Shown piece by piece: positions 43,428 through 51,337 of a DNA stretch of 64,000 nt. The translations under genes were made by a program, and so were the position numbers. The DNA comes from an uncultured Xanthomonas sp. (GTDB taxonomy: Bacteria; Pseudomonadota; Gammaproteobacteria; Xanthomonadales; Xanthomonadaceae): positions 62,001 to 126,000 of the forward strand of contig CALTTS010000009.1 in assembly GCA_943912265.1 (NCBI GenBank), in the 5' to 3' direction. The notes below the pieces were generated by a model that searched no databases, was not told where the DNA came from, and saw only the letters and a list, made by a program, of their open reading frames with translations. The first letter of the stretch is position 1. Every line of letters starts with the position of its first letter.

Positions 43428-45830
43428 ATGCGTCCGATCCCGTCGCTGCTCGCCCTGTCCCTGCTGCTCGCCCCCGCCGCTTCCGTCACCGCCGCCGACG
43501 CGACCACGGTCGCGCCTCTAACCATCGAGCAGGTGATGGCCGACCCGGACTGGATCGGTCCGCCGGTGGAAAGCGCGTGGTGGGCCTGGAACAGCGCCGA
43601 GGTGCAATACCCGCTCAAGCGGGCCGGCAGCCCGCTGCGCGACCTGTACCGGCAGCCGGCCGACGGCGGCGCCGCGCGGACGGTGGCCGACGCCGAACGC
43701 GCCGCGCTCGACGCGCCGGACCCGGTGTACGACGCCACTCGCAGCCGCATGGCCTACGTGCGCGACGGCAACGTGTTCGTGCGCGACCTGCGCAGCGGCG
43801 CGCTGACCCAGCTCAGCCGCAGCAATGCCGCAGCCTCGCGGCCGCAGTTCGCCGTCGACGGCGGGCTGATCTGGCGCGCCGGCAACGACTGGTACCACTG
43901 GAACGCCGCCACCGGCACCACCCAGGCGGCGGTGCCGAAGGCCGAACGCGACCCGGCCGCGCCGCCCAAGGCCGACACCCTGCGCGAGCACCAGCTGTCC
44001 GTGCTGGCCACGCTGCGGCGCGACCGCGAGCAGAAGGACGCGCTGCGCGGCCAGGCCGAGGCGCTGCGCCGCGCCGACCCGAGCCGCGCGCCGGCGCCGC
44101 TGTACTTCGGCAACGACGTGGACATCGTCGACAGCGCGCTCTCGCCCGACGGCCGCCACCTGCTGGTGGTCACCCAGGCCAAGGGCGGCGACGAGGGCAA
44201 GTCCGCGCCGCTGCCGCGCTACGTCACCGAATCGGGCTACGTGGAATCGCAGGAGACGCGCCCGCTGGTCGGCCGCAACGACCCGCTGCCACAGGCGTTG
44301 TGGCTGGCCGACGCCGCCACCGGCCAGGTGCGGCCGCTGGCATTCGACGCGCTGCCCGGCATCGCCGAGGACCCGCTGGCCGCGCTGCGCAGGGCCGCCG
44401 GCCGGCCCGCGCTGAAGGGCAACCGGCCGCTGCGCATCGAAACCGACGGCGACGGCAGCGGCCCGGCCATCCACTGGAGCGCCGACGGCCGCCAGGCCGC
44501 GGTGCTGCTGCGCGCGGTGGACAACAAAGACCGCTGGATCGCCACCGTGGCCGCCGACGGCGACGCCGGCCTGCGGCCGCGCCACCGCCTCACCGACCCG
44601 GCGTGGATCAACTGGACCTTCAACGACTTCGGCTGGCTGCCGGACAACCGCACGCTGTGGCTGCTGTCCGAGCAGAGCGGCTGGTCGCAGCTGTACACCG
44701 TCGGCACCGACGGCAAGGCGAAGCTGCGCAGCGGCGGCGGCCACTGGGAAGTCTCGCAGCCGCAGCTCAGCGCCGACGGCGGCGCCTTCCTGTTCCTGTG
44801 CAACCGCGAACAGCCGATCCGCTACGAGGTCTGCCGGCTCGACCTCGGCAGCGACAAGGTGGAGGAGATCACCTCGCTGCAGGGCGTGGAGGAGTTCAGC
44901 CTGTCGCCGGACGGCAGGCGGCTGCTGGTGCGCCATTCCTCCGCCTACCTGCCCGCGCAGCTGGCGGTGGTGCCCGCCGACGGCGGCGCCGCCACGCCGC
45001 TCACCGACACCCGCACGGCCGATTACAGGGCGCGCGCCTGGGTGACCCCGCAGTTCGTGCAGGTGCCCTCGAAGCACGGCGGCGGCAGCGTGTGGGCCAA
45101 GTACTACGGCCCGGCCACGCCCGAGCCCGGCCGGAAGTACCCGATCGTGATGTTCGTCCACGGCGCCGGCTACCTGCAGAACGTGGACACCTACTATCCG
45201 GCCTACTTCCGCGAGCAGATGTTCCACACCCTGCTGGTGCAGCGCGGCTACATCGTGCTGGACATGGACTACCGCGGCAGCGCCGGCTACGGCCGCGACT
45301 GGCGCACCGCCATCTACCGGAACATGGGCCACCCGGAGCTTGAGGACTACCTCGACGGCCTCGACTGGCTGGTCGAGCACAAGCAGGGCGACCGCGACCG
45401 TGCCGGCATCTACGGCGGCTCCTACGGCGGCTTCCTGACCTACATGGCGCTGTTCCGCGCGCCCGGCACCTTCAAGGCCGGCGCCGCGCTGCGCCCGGTG
45501 GGCGACTGGATGCACTACAACCACGAGTACACCAGCAACATCCTCAACACCCCGGACCTCGACCCGGAGGCCTACCGCGTGTCCTCGCCGATCGAATACG
45601 CCGCCGGCCTGCAGGACCGCCTGCTGATCGCCCACGGCATGATCGACGACAACGTGTTCTTCCAGGATTCGGTGGACATGGCCCAGAAGCTGATCGAGCT
45701 GCACAAGGACGACTGGCAGATCGCGCCCTACCCGCTGGAGCGCCACGGCTTCGTCCGCCCGGACTCCTGGCTGGACGAGTACAAGCGCGTGCTGAAGCTG
45801 TTCGACGAGACGCTGAAGCCGGCGCCCTGA
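43428..45830 (+). CDS. S9 family prolyl oligopeptidase, DPP-IV-like
   Basis: An 800-residue exported serine peptidase. The signal peptide (MRPIPSLLALSLLLAPAASVTA) is followed by an eight-bladed beta-propeller of the DPPIV_N type (about 95-560) and an alpha/beta-hydrolase domain (about 570-800). The triad is complete: Ser665 in GGSYGGFLTY, Asp740 or Asp741 in HGMIDDNVFFQDS and His773 in PLERHGF. It should remove dipeptides or cut short peptides after proline or related residues in the periplasm. Start by signal peptide. A second S9 peptidase lies at 59.4-61.7 kb. Confidence 0.92.
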   Translation: MRPIPSLLALSLLLAPAASVTAADATTVAPLTIEQVMADPDWIGPPVESAWWAWNSAEVQYPLKRAGSPLRDLYRQPADGGAARTVADAERAALDAPDPVYDATRSRMAYVRDGNVFVRDLRSGALTQLSRSNAAASRPQFAVDGGLIWRAGNDWYHWNAATGTTQAAVPKAERDPAAPPKADTLREHQLSVLATLRRDREQKDALRGQAEALRRADPSRAPAPLYFGNDVDIVDSALSPDGRHLLVVTQAKGGDEGKSAPLPRYVTESGYVESQETRPLVGRNDPLPQALWLADAATGQVRPLAFDALPGIAEDPLAALRRAAGRPALKGNRPLRIETDGDGSGPAIHWSADGRQAAVLLRAVDNKDRWIATVAADGDAGLRPRHRLTDPAWINWTFNDFGWLPDNRTLWLLSEQSGWSQLYTVGTDGKAKLRSGGGHWEVSQPQLSADGGAFLFLCNREQPIRYEVCRLDLGSDKVEEITSLQGVEEFSLSPDGRRLLVRHSSAYLPAQLAVVPADGGAATPLTDTRTADYRARAWVTPQFVQVPSKHGGGSVWAKYYGPATPEPGRKYPIVMFVHGAGYLQNVDTYYPAYFREQMFHTLLVQRGYIVLDMDYRGSAGYGRDWRTAIYRNMGHPELEDYLDGLDWLVEHKQGDRDRAGIYGGSYGGFLTYMALFRAPGTFKAGAALRPVGDWMHYNHEYTSNILNTPDLDPEAYRVSSPIEYAAGLQDRLLIAHGMIDDNVFFQDSVDMAQKLIELHKDDWQIAPYPLERHGFVRPDSWLDEYKRVLKLFDETLKPAP

Positions 45831-45871
45831 GCGCGCGCCGGCCATCGCCTCCGCCCATCCCGGTGCCCCGC

Positions 45872-46417
45872 ATGCCGTACGCCGCCGTTCCCGCATCGCC
45901 GCGCTCGGCCTTCGTCACCTCGATGGGCTGGATCTCCTTCGCGCTCGGGGTGGCGGGCGTGGCCGCCGGCGTGCTGCAGGCGGCAATGCTGGCGACGATG
46001 CCGCCGCTGCGGACGCTGCTCGGCGGCCTGCCCGGCCCGGGCACGGCATTGCCGCCGGCGCTTGCGTGGATGCTGGACCATGCGCAGGCGCTCAATGCGG
46101 CCTCGCTGCTGCTGTCGGCGGCTTTCGCATGGGTGTCGTGGGAGCTGGTGCAGCGGCGCGAACGCGGGCGCATCGGCTTCATCGCCTTCCTTGTGCTGGG
46201 CGCGCTGCTCGGCTTCGCCGGCGTGGCCGGCTGCCTGCGCCTGCCGGAGCAGATCGCGGCGGCCGGCGCCGGCATGGGCGGCGACGATCCGCTGGCGGCC
46301 GGCCTGCAATCGGCGCTGCGGGCCGCGGCGTGGCTGGCGGCCGCGCTGATCGCCGGCCTGCATGCCAGCATCGTCTGGCTGCTGTGCCGGCCCGCCATTC
46401 GCGCCGAATTCCGCTGA
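45872..46417 (+). CDS. Uncharacterised four-span membrane protein
   Basis: I do not recognise this 181-residue protein. Four hydrophobic segments are visible (about residues 19-43, 70-92, 100-120 and 145-172), with a Gly/Pro-rich loop after the first and an amphipathic linker EQIAAAGAGMGGDD before the last. A similar MSxxGW(I/V)SFALG N-terminus occurs in small membrane proteins of unknown function in xanthomonads, as far as I recall. The start is ATG 45872; GTG 45863 is in frame. It lies 41 bp after the S9 peptidase gene on the same strand. Confidence 0.65.
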   Translation: MPYAAVPASPRSAFVTSMGWISFALGVAGVAAGVLQAAMLATMPPLRTLLGGLPGPGTALPPALAWMLDHAQALNAASLLLSAAFAWVSWELVQRRERGRIGFIAFLVLGALLGFAGVAGCLRLPEQIAAAGAGMGGDDPLAAGLQSALRAAAWLAAALIAGLHASIVWLLCRPAIRAEFR

Positions 46418-46560
46418 ACACCGGCCACGGACCGGCGGCAGCGGCCATCCACAACAGCAATGTGCGACGGCAACGCGCGGACCGGCGGCGGAGGCCGGTT
46501 CACCGTCCTTGCGCAGGGTCCCTTGCGCGGAATCAAGGCCGGACGGAGGTACCGGCCGGC

Positions 46561-46566
46561 TAGAAT
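46561..46566 (+). promoter_or_regulatory. -10 hexamer TAGAAT of hemF
   Basis: TAGAAT ends 7 nt before the hemF ATG, so the transcript should begin at or next to the start codon (leaderless). Confidence 0.5.
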
Positions 46567-46573
46567 CCCGGCC

Positions 46574-47482
46574 ATGGACAAGATCAGCGACGTGCGCGAC
46601 TACCTCACCGGCCTGCAGGACCGCATCTGCGCCAGCATCGAGGCCGCCGACGGCGGCGCGACGTTCCATGAAGACCACTGGCGGCGCGAGGAAGGCGGCG
46701 GCGGCCGCACCCGGGTGCTCAAGGACGGCGCGGTGTTCGAACAGGCCGGCATCGGCTTCTCCGACGTGCAGGGCCGCACCCTGCCGCCCTCGGCCACCGC
46801 CAGCCGCCCGGAGCTGGCCGGCGCGTCATGGCGGGCGATGGGCGTGTCGCTGGTGTTCCACCCGCGCAATCCCTACGTGCCGACCACCCATGCCAACGTG
46901 CGCCATTTCCGCGCCGAGCGCGACGGCGAGGTGGTGGGCTGGTGGTTCGGCGGCGGCTTCGACCTGACCCCGTTCTATCCGTTCGACGAGGACGTGCGCG
47001 GCTGGCACCAGACCGCGCGCGACCTGTGCAGACCGTTCGGCGGGCAGGCGCGCTACGCCGCGCACAAGCGCTGGTGCGACGAATACTTCTTTCTCAGGCA
47101 CCGCGGCGAGACGCGCGGCGTGGGCGGGCTGTTCTTCGACGACCTGAGCGGCGACTTCGACCGCGACTTCGCCTACCTGCGCGCGGTCGGCGACGGCTTC
47201 CTCAACGCCTACCTGCCGATCGTCGAGCGCCGCAAGGCCACGCCCTGGGGCGAGCGCGAGCGCGCCTTCCAGCTGTACCGGCGCGGACGCTACGTCGAGT
47301 TCAACCTGGTCTACGACCGCGGCACCCTGTTCGGCCTGCAGAGCGGCGGCCGCGCCGAGAGCATCCTGATGAGCCTGCCGCCGCTGGCGCGCTGGGAATA
47401 CGGCTACGCGCCGGAGGCCGGCAGCGACGAGGCGCGGCTGGCCGAGTACCTGCGCCCGCGCGACTGGCTGGCCGAAGCCTGA
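46574..47482 (+). CDS. hemF: Oxygen-dependent coproporphyrinogen III oxidase
   Basis: A 302-residue cytosolic enzyme that converts coproporphyrinogen III to protoporphyrinogen IX with O2. Recognisable stretches are VFEQAGIGFSDVQG, GVSLVFHPRNPYVPTTHANV, WWFGGGFDLTPFYPFDEDV, HKRWCDEYFFLRHRGETRG and RGTLFGLQSGGRAESILMSL. The length matches E. coli HemF (299). The ATG 46574 gives the standard N-terminus and sits 7 nt after TAGAAT, with no room for a ribosome-binding site. The aerobic enzyme implies an O2-using lifestyle; hemN is not in the window. Confidence 0.96.
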   Translation: MDKISDVRDYLTGLQDRICASIEAADGGATFHEDHWRREEGGGGRTRVLKDGAVFEQAGIGFSDVQGRTLPPSATASRPELAGASWRAMGVSLVFHPRNPYVPTTHANVRHFRAERDGEVVGWWFGGGFDLTPFYPFDEDVRGWHQTARDLCRPFGGQARYAAHKRWCDEYFFLRHRGETRGVGGLFFDDLSGDFDRDFAYLRAVGDGFLNAYLPIVERRKATPWGERERAFQLYRRGRYVEFNLVYDRGTLFGLQSGGRAESILMSLPPLARWEYGYAPEAGSDEARLAEYLRPRDWLAEA

Positions 47483-47684
47483 GCCGGCGGCGGGCCGCGC
47501 CGCGCACGATGCCTTGCCCGCGGATCGGGCCGGCGGGCGCGGCCGGGCACCGGCCCGGTCACGGCGAACAGCCACGTCCAGCACGCGCCACGGCCGCCAC
47601 TCGGCCGCAATGCTCCCGTAGCGGCGCGGTGCGCCGGAGCGCGCAGGCAAGCCCGGGACGCGCCCGCCATCCGCAGCGCGTGCC

Positions 47685-48170
47685 TCAGCCCGGATGGCCG
47701 TCGGTGGTCTCGATGGTGATGTGGCCGTTGGTTTCCAGGATCGCCAGCCGGATCTGGCTTTCCTTCTCGCAACCGGCCTGGCGCATGGCCTTCTTGAAAT
47801 CGGCATCGCTGACCAGCTCGTGGCGCAGCACGTCGTGGAACACCCGGCCGTTGCGCGCCAGCAGCGTCGGCCGGCCCTCGGCCATCTCGCGGAAGCGCTT
47901 GGAGCGGGCCGACCCCCAGGCCACCACGTAGTTGAGCGCGATGATGGTGGTGGCCATCACGAACGCGCCGGTCAGCGAATTGTCGCCGCCGTTGATGCCG
48001 TTCTGCACCGCGTTGCCGATCAGGATCAGCAGGATCAGGTCGAACGGGGTGAACTGGCCGACCGCGCGCTTGCCCGACAGCCGCATCAGCACCGTCACCA
48101 GCACGTAGATCACGACCCCGCGCAGGACGAAATGCCACCACGGCGCGGACAGGACGAACAGATCGGACAT
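47685..48170 (-). CDS. DUF421 (YetF-like) membrane protein
   Basis: A 161-residue inner-membrane protein of the DUF421/YetF family. Three membrane spans (about residues 12-32, 43-62 and 66-84) contain the signature LMRLSGKRAVGQFTPFDLI and IGNAVQNGINGGDNSLTGAF. A small cytosolic alpha/beta domain follows (GRVFHDVLRHELVSDADFKK, ending IETTDGHPG). YetF-type proteins are linked to spore or stress physiology in Bacillus, but their role in proteobacteria is unknown. The start is ATG 48170. Its promoter must lie between it and the sRNA terminator; GATAAC (minus strand, about 48199-48204) is a weak candidate. Confidence 0.88.
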   Translation of the reverse strand: MSDLFVLSAPWWHFVLRGVVIYVLVTVLMRLSGKRAVGQFTPFDLILLILIGNAVQNGINGGDNSLTGAFVMATTIIALNYVVAWGSARSKRFREMAEGRPTLLARNGRVFHDVLRHELVSDADFKKAMRQAGCEKESQIRLAILETNGHITIETTDGHPG

Positions 48171-48258
48171 GGCATTCACGCAAGACCGGGACCGGCCCGT
48201 TATCACACGCGCGTCCGGTGCCGGCAAGTGGCCGCACCGCCCGCCGGCACGGGCCAAC

Positions 48259-48384
48259 AAAAAGCCCCGCCGACCAGGGGAGGATCGGCGGGGCCAGGGG
48301 ACGGCCAGCCTGGGGAAGGGCTGCCGTACCAGGGAGATCGTCTCCAGGGGATGGGAGAGATCTTCACGACAGGCATTGCGCCTG
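48259..48384 (-). ncRNA. sX13: sX13-like small RNA with three C-rich loops, downstream of polA
   Basis: On the minus strand, after polA, three successive hairpins can be folded. SL1 is 48335-48363 (loop CATCCCCT), SL2 is 48301-48327 (loop CTTCCCCA) and SL3 is 48264-48294 (loop TCCTCCCCTGG, 10-bp GC stem, then TTTTT). Every loop exposes CCCC. This is the hallmark of sX13, an abundant Xanthomonas small RNA of ~115 nt encoded next to polA that pairs through 4C loops with G-rich leaders. The position also parallels E. coli Spot 42 beside polA. The 3' end is set by the terminator. The 5' end (about 48384) is inferred from CATAGC at 48391-48396. Confidence 0.85.
48264..48294 (-). terminator. Rho-independent terminator of the sX13-like RNA
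   Basis: GCCCCGCCGA and TCGGCGGGGC form a perfect 10-bp stem with an 11-nt loop, followed on the minus strand by TTTTTG (48259-48263). It is the classical form of an intrinsic terminator. Confidence 0.85.
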
Positions 48385-48490
48385 TCGCGAGCTATGAGAC
48401 ACCAGAAAGCATTGACGGTTCGTGAAGATTCCGCTCAGAAATCCGTATGGTTAAGGGTCGATTCATTTAATGAACCGCCAAGTTCAATTT

Positions 48491-48511
48491 TGTGACGGAG
48501 CGCTCGTCACA
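48491..48511 (-). terminator. Hairpin directly after polA
   Basis: TGTGACG and CGTCACA pair perfectly (7 bp, 7-nt centre), starting 4 nt past the polA stop. No T-tract follows; it may define the polA mRNA 3' end upstream of the small RNA. Confidence 0.4.
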
Positions 48512-48515
48512 TGTC

Positions 48516-51299
48516 TCAATGCGCCTCGTCCCAGTTGCCGCCGACGCCGCTGTCCACCACCAGCGGCACGCGCAGTTCGGCCGCGGCGGACATGCGCTTG
48601 CCGACCGCGTCGATCACGTCGGGCACGAAGGCTTCGTCCACCTCGAACACCAGTTCGTCGTGCACCTGCAGGATCATCAGCGCGCGCGCGCGGTGGCCGG
48701 CCAGCCAGTCATCCACCGCCACCATCGCGCGCTTGATGATGTCCGCCGCGGTGCCCTGCATCGGCGCGTTGATCGCCGCGCGCTCGGCGCCGGCGCGCAG
48801 GCCCTGGTTGCGGGCGTTGATGTCGTTGAGGTACAGCCGGCGGCCGAACAGCGTCTCCACGTAGCCCTGCTCGCGCGCCTGCGCGCGCATGCGCTCCATG
48901 AATTCGTGCACCGCCGGGTAGCGGCTGAAGTACAGCGCCACGTAGTCCTGCGCCTCGGCGCGGCCGATGCCGAGCTGGCGCGCCAGGCCGAACGCGCTCA
49001 TGCCGTACATCAGGCCGAAGTTGATCGCCTTGGCGGCGCGGCGCTCGTTGGGCGTGACCTCGGCCAGCGGCTTGCCGAACACCTCGGCGGCGGTGGCGCG
49101 GTGCACGTCGTCGCCGTGTTCGAAGGCACGCAGCAGGCCCGGGTCTTCGGACAGGTGGGCCATGATCCGCAGCTCGATCTGCGAATAGTCGAAGGAGACG
49201 ATGCGGCGGCCTTCCGGCGCGACGAAGGCGCGGCGGATGCGGCGGCCGTCCTCGCTGCGCACGGGGATGTTCTGCAGGTTCGGGTCGGACGAAGACAAGC
49301 GCCCGGTGGCGGCGCCGGCCTGGTGGTAGCTGGTGTGCAGGCGGCCGGTGTGCGGGTTGACCATCTCCGGCAGCTTGTCGGTGTAGGTGCTGCGCAGCTT
49401 GGCCAGGCCGCGGTATTCGAGCAGCGTGCGCGGCAGTTCGTGCTGGTCGGCGATGGCTTCCAGCGCCTCCTCGTTGGTGGACGGCTGGCCCTTGGGCGTC
49501 TTCACCAGTGCCGGCAGCTTGAGCTCGTCGAACAGCACGGCCTGCAGCTGCTTGGGCGAATCGAGATTGAACTCGTGGCCGGCCAGCGCGACGGCCTTCT
49601 GGCGCGCGGCCAGCATGCGCGTGCCCAGGTCGTTGCTCTGCCGGCGCAGCTCGGCCACGTCGATCGCCACGCCGTTGGCCTCGATGCGCGCCAGCACCGG
49701 CACCAGCGGCATCTCGATCTGGCGGTACACCTTCTCCAGCGCCGGCTCGGCGGCCAGCTTTCCCGACAGCACGCGGTGCAGGCGCAGGGTGACGTCGGCA
49801 TCTTCGGCGGCGTAGCGCGTGGCATCGTCGATGGCCACCTGCGAGAACGGGATGGCCTTGGCGCCCTTGCCGGCCACGTCCTCGTAATGGACGGTTTCGT
49901 AGCCGAGATAGCGCCGCGCCAGCGAATCCATGTCGTGGCGGGTGGCGGTGGAATTGAGCACGAAGCTCTCCAGCATCGTGTCGTCGGCATAGCCGGCCAC
50001 GTCCACGCCGTGGCGGCGCAGCACGTGCAGGTCGTACTTGCCATGCTGGCCGAGCTTGCGCCGGGCCGGGTCGGCCAGCAGCGGGCGCAGCGCGTCGAGC
50101 ACCTGCTCGCGCGGCAGCTGCGCCGGCGCACCGGGGTAGTCGTGGGCCAGCGGCACGTAGGCCGCCTCGCCGGGCACGACCGACAGGCTCAGGCCGACGA
50201 GGTTGGCGCGCATCGCGTCGAGCGAATCGGTCTCGGTATCGAAGGCGAATTCGTCCGCCGCGCGCAGCCGGTCCACCCAGGCGTCGAGCCGCGCGCGTTC
50301 GAGCACGCATTCGTAGCGGCCGGGCGCGGCCAGGGCCGGGTCGGCGGCGGCCGCATCCGCAGCCGCGCCGGGCGAACGCGCGAAGCCGGCCGCGGTGGCG
50401 CGCAGGGCGCCGTCGCCGGCCGGGTCGGCCACGTTCTCCGGCAGCGCCGGCGTGGCGCCGTCCAGTTCCTTCAGCGCCTGGTGGAAGCCGTAGCGCAGGT
50501 ACAGCTCGCGCAGGGCCGCCACGTCGCGCTCGCGCAGCTGCAGCGCGTGCGGCCCCGCGTCCAGCGCGACGTCGGTCTTGATCGTCACCAGCGTGCGGTT
50601 CAGCGGCAGCCGCGGCAGGGCGGCGCGCAGGTTGTCGCCGATCTTGCCCTTGATGCCGGCGGCGGCGGCGATCACGCCGTCGAGCGAGCCGTATTCGCCC
50701 AGCCACTTGGCCGCGGTCTTCGGCCCGCACTTGTCCACGCCCGGCACGTTGTCCACCGCGTCGCCCATCAGGGCGAGGTAGTCGACGATCCGCTGCGGCG
50801 GCACGCCGAACTTGTCGACCACGGCGGCGTCCGAATCCAGGTGGCTGCCGGTCATCGTGTTGACCAGGCGCACGCCCGGGCGCACCAGCTGGGCGAAATC
50901 CTTGTCGCTGGTGGAGATGGTGACGTCCAGCCCGTCGGCCGCGCCGCGCAGGGCCAGGGTGCCGATCACGTCGTCGGCCTCGACGCCGGGCACGCGCACG
51001 ATCGGCAAGCCGAGCGCCTGCACGATGCGCAGCATCGGCTCGACCTGCGCACGCAGCTCGTCGGGCATGGGCGGCCGGTTGGCCTTGTAGTCCGGGTACA
51101 GCGCCTCGCGGAAGGTCGGGCCGGGGGCATCGACGACGAAGGCGGCGTAGTCCGGCTTCTCCTTCAGCACCGCGCGCAGCATGTTGACCACGCCGAACAG
51201 CGCGCCGGTCGGCTCGCCGGCCGCGTTGCTCAGCGGCGGCAGCGCATGGAAGGCGCGGTAGAGGTAGCTGGATCCGTCGATCAGGACAAGTCGGCTCAT
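48516..51299 (-). CDS. polA: DNA polymerase I
   Basis: A 927-residue three-domain enzyme for Okazaki-fragment processing and repair. The 5'-3' exonuclease (about 1-290) has LIDGSSYLYRAFHALPPL, DAPGPTFREALYPDYKANRP and the acidic cluster PGVEADDVIG. The 3'-5' exonuclease (about 325-515) has FDTETDSLDAM with the DxE pair. The polymerase domain (about 530-927) has SSDPNLQNIPVR, FVAPEGRRIVSFDYSQIELR (motif A), RRAAKAINFGLMYGMSAFGL (motif B) and LQVHDELVFEV (motif C). All motifs look intact. The start is ATG 51299 with TAGAAT ending 6 nt upstream. An sX13-like RNA gene follows. Confidence 0.97.
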   Translation of the reverse strand: MSRLVLIDGSSYLYRAFHALPPLSNAAGEPTGALFGVVNMLRAVLKEKPDYAAFVVDAPGPTFREALYPDYKANRPPMPDELRAQVEPMLRIVQALGLPIVRVPGVEADDVIGTLALRGAADGLDVTISTSDKDFAQLVRPGVRLVNTMTGSHLDSDAAVVDKFGVPPQRIVDYLALMGDAVDNVPGVDKCGPKTAAKWLGEYGSLDGVIAAAAGIKGKIGDNLRAALPRLPLNRTLVTIKTDVALDAGPHALQLRERDVAALRELYLRYGFHQALKELDGATPALPENVADPAGDGALRATAAGFARSPGAAADAAAADPALAAPGRYECVLERARLDAWVDRLRAADEFAFDTETDSLDAMRANLVGLSLSVVPGEAAYVPLAHDYPGAPAQLPREQVLDALRPLLADPARRKLGQHGKYDLHVLRRHGVDVAGYADDTMLESFVLNSTATRHDMDSLARRYLGYETVHYEDVAGKGAKAIPFSQVAIDDATRYAAEDADVTLRLHRVLSGKLAAEPALEKVYRQIEMPLVPVLARIEANGVAIDVAELRRQSNDLGTRMLAARQKAVALAGHEFNLDSPKQLQAVLFDELKLPALVKTPKGQPSTNEEALEAIADQHELPRTLLEYRGLAKLRSTYTDKLPEMVNPHTGRLHTSYHQAGAATGRLSSSDPNLQNIPVRSEDGRRIRRAFVAPEGRRIVSFDYSQIELRIMAHLSEDPGLLRAFEHGDDVHRATAAEVFGKPLAEVTPNERRAAKAINFGLMYGMSAFGLARQLGIGRAEAQDYVALYFSRYPAVHEFMERMRAQAREQGYVETLFGRRLYLNDINARNQGLRAGAERAAINAPMQGTAADIIKRAMVAVDDWLAGHRARALMILQVHDELVFEVDEAFVPDVIDAVGKRMSAAAELRVPLVVDSGVGGNWDEAH

Positions 51300-51305
51300 C
51301 CGGGG

Positions 51306-51311
51306 ATTCTA
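51306..51311 (-). promoter_or_regulatory. -10 hexamer TAGAAT of polA
   Basis: A perfect TAGAAT on the minus strand ending 6 nt before the polA ATG; predicts a leaderless message. Confidence 0.5.
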
Positions 51312-51337
51312 CCGCCCCGGCCGCAAGCTCCTGCCCG

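Noticed and set aside
38197..43521. Very long open frame (about 1770 codons) on the plus strand opposite the ankyrin gene
   Set aside because: High GC removes stop codons from antisense frames; the translation is Arg/Gln/His-rich without domain motifs, while the minus strand shows clear ankyrin repeats.
48491..48511. Clp/CRP binding site (TGTGA ... TCACA) after polA
   Set aside because: The half-sites are separated by 11 nt, not the 6 nt of CRP-family sites, and they lie downstream of polA where a 3' hairpin is the simpler reading.
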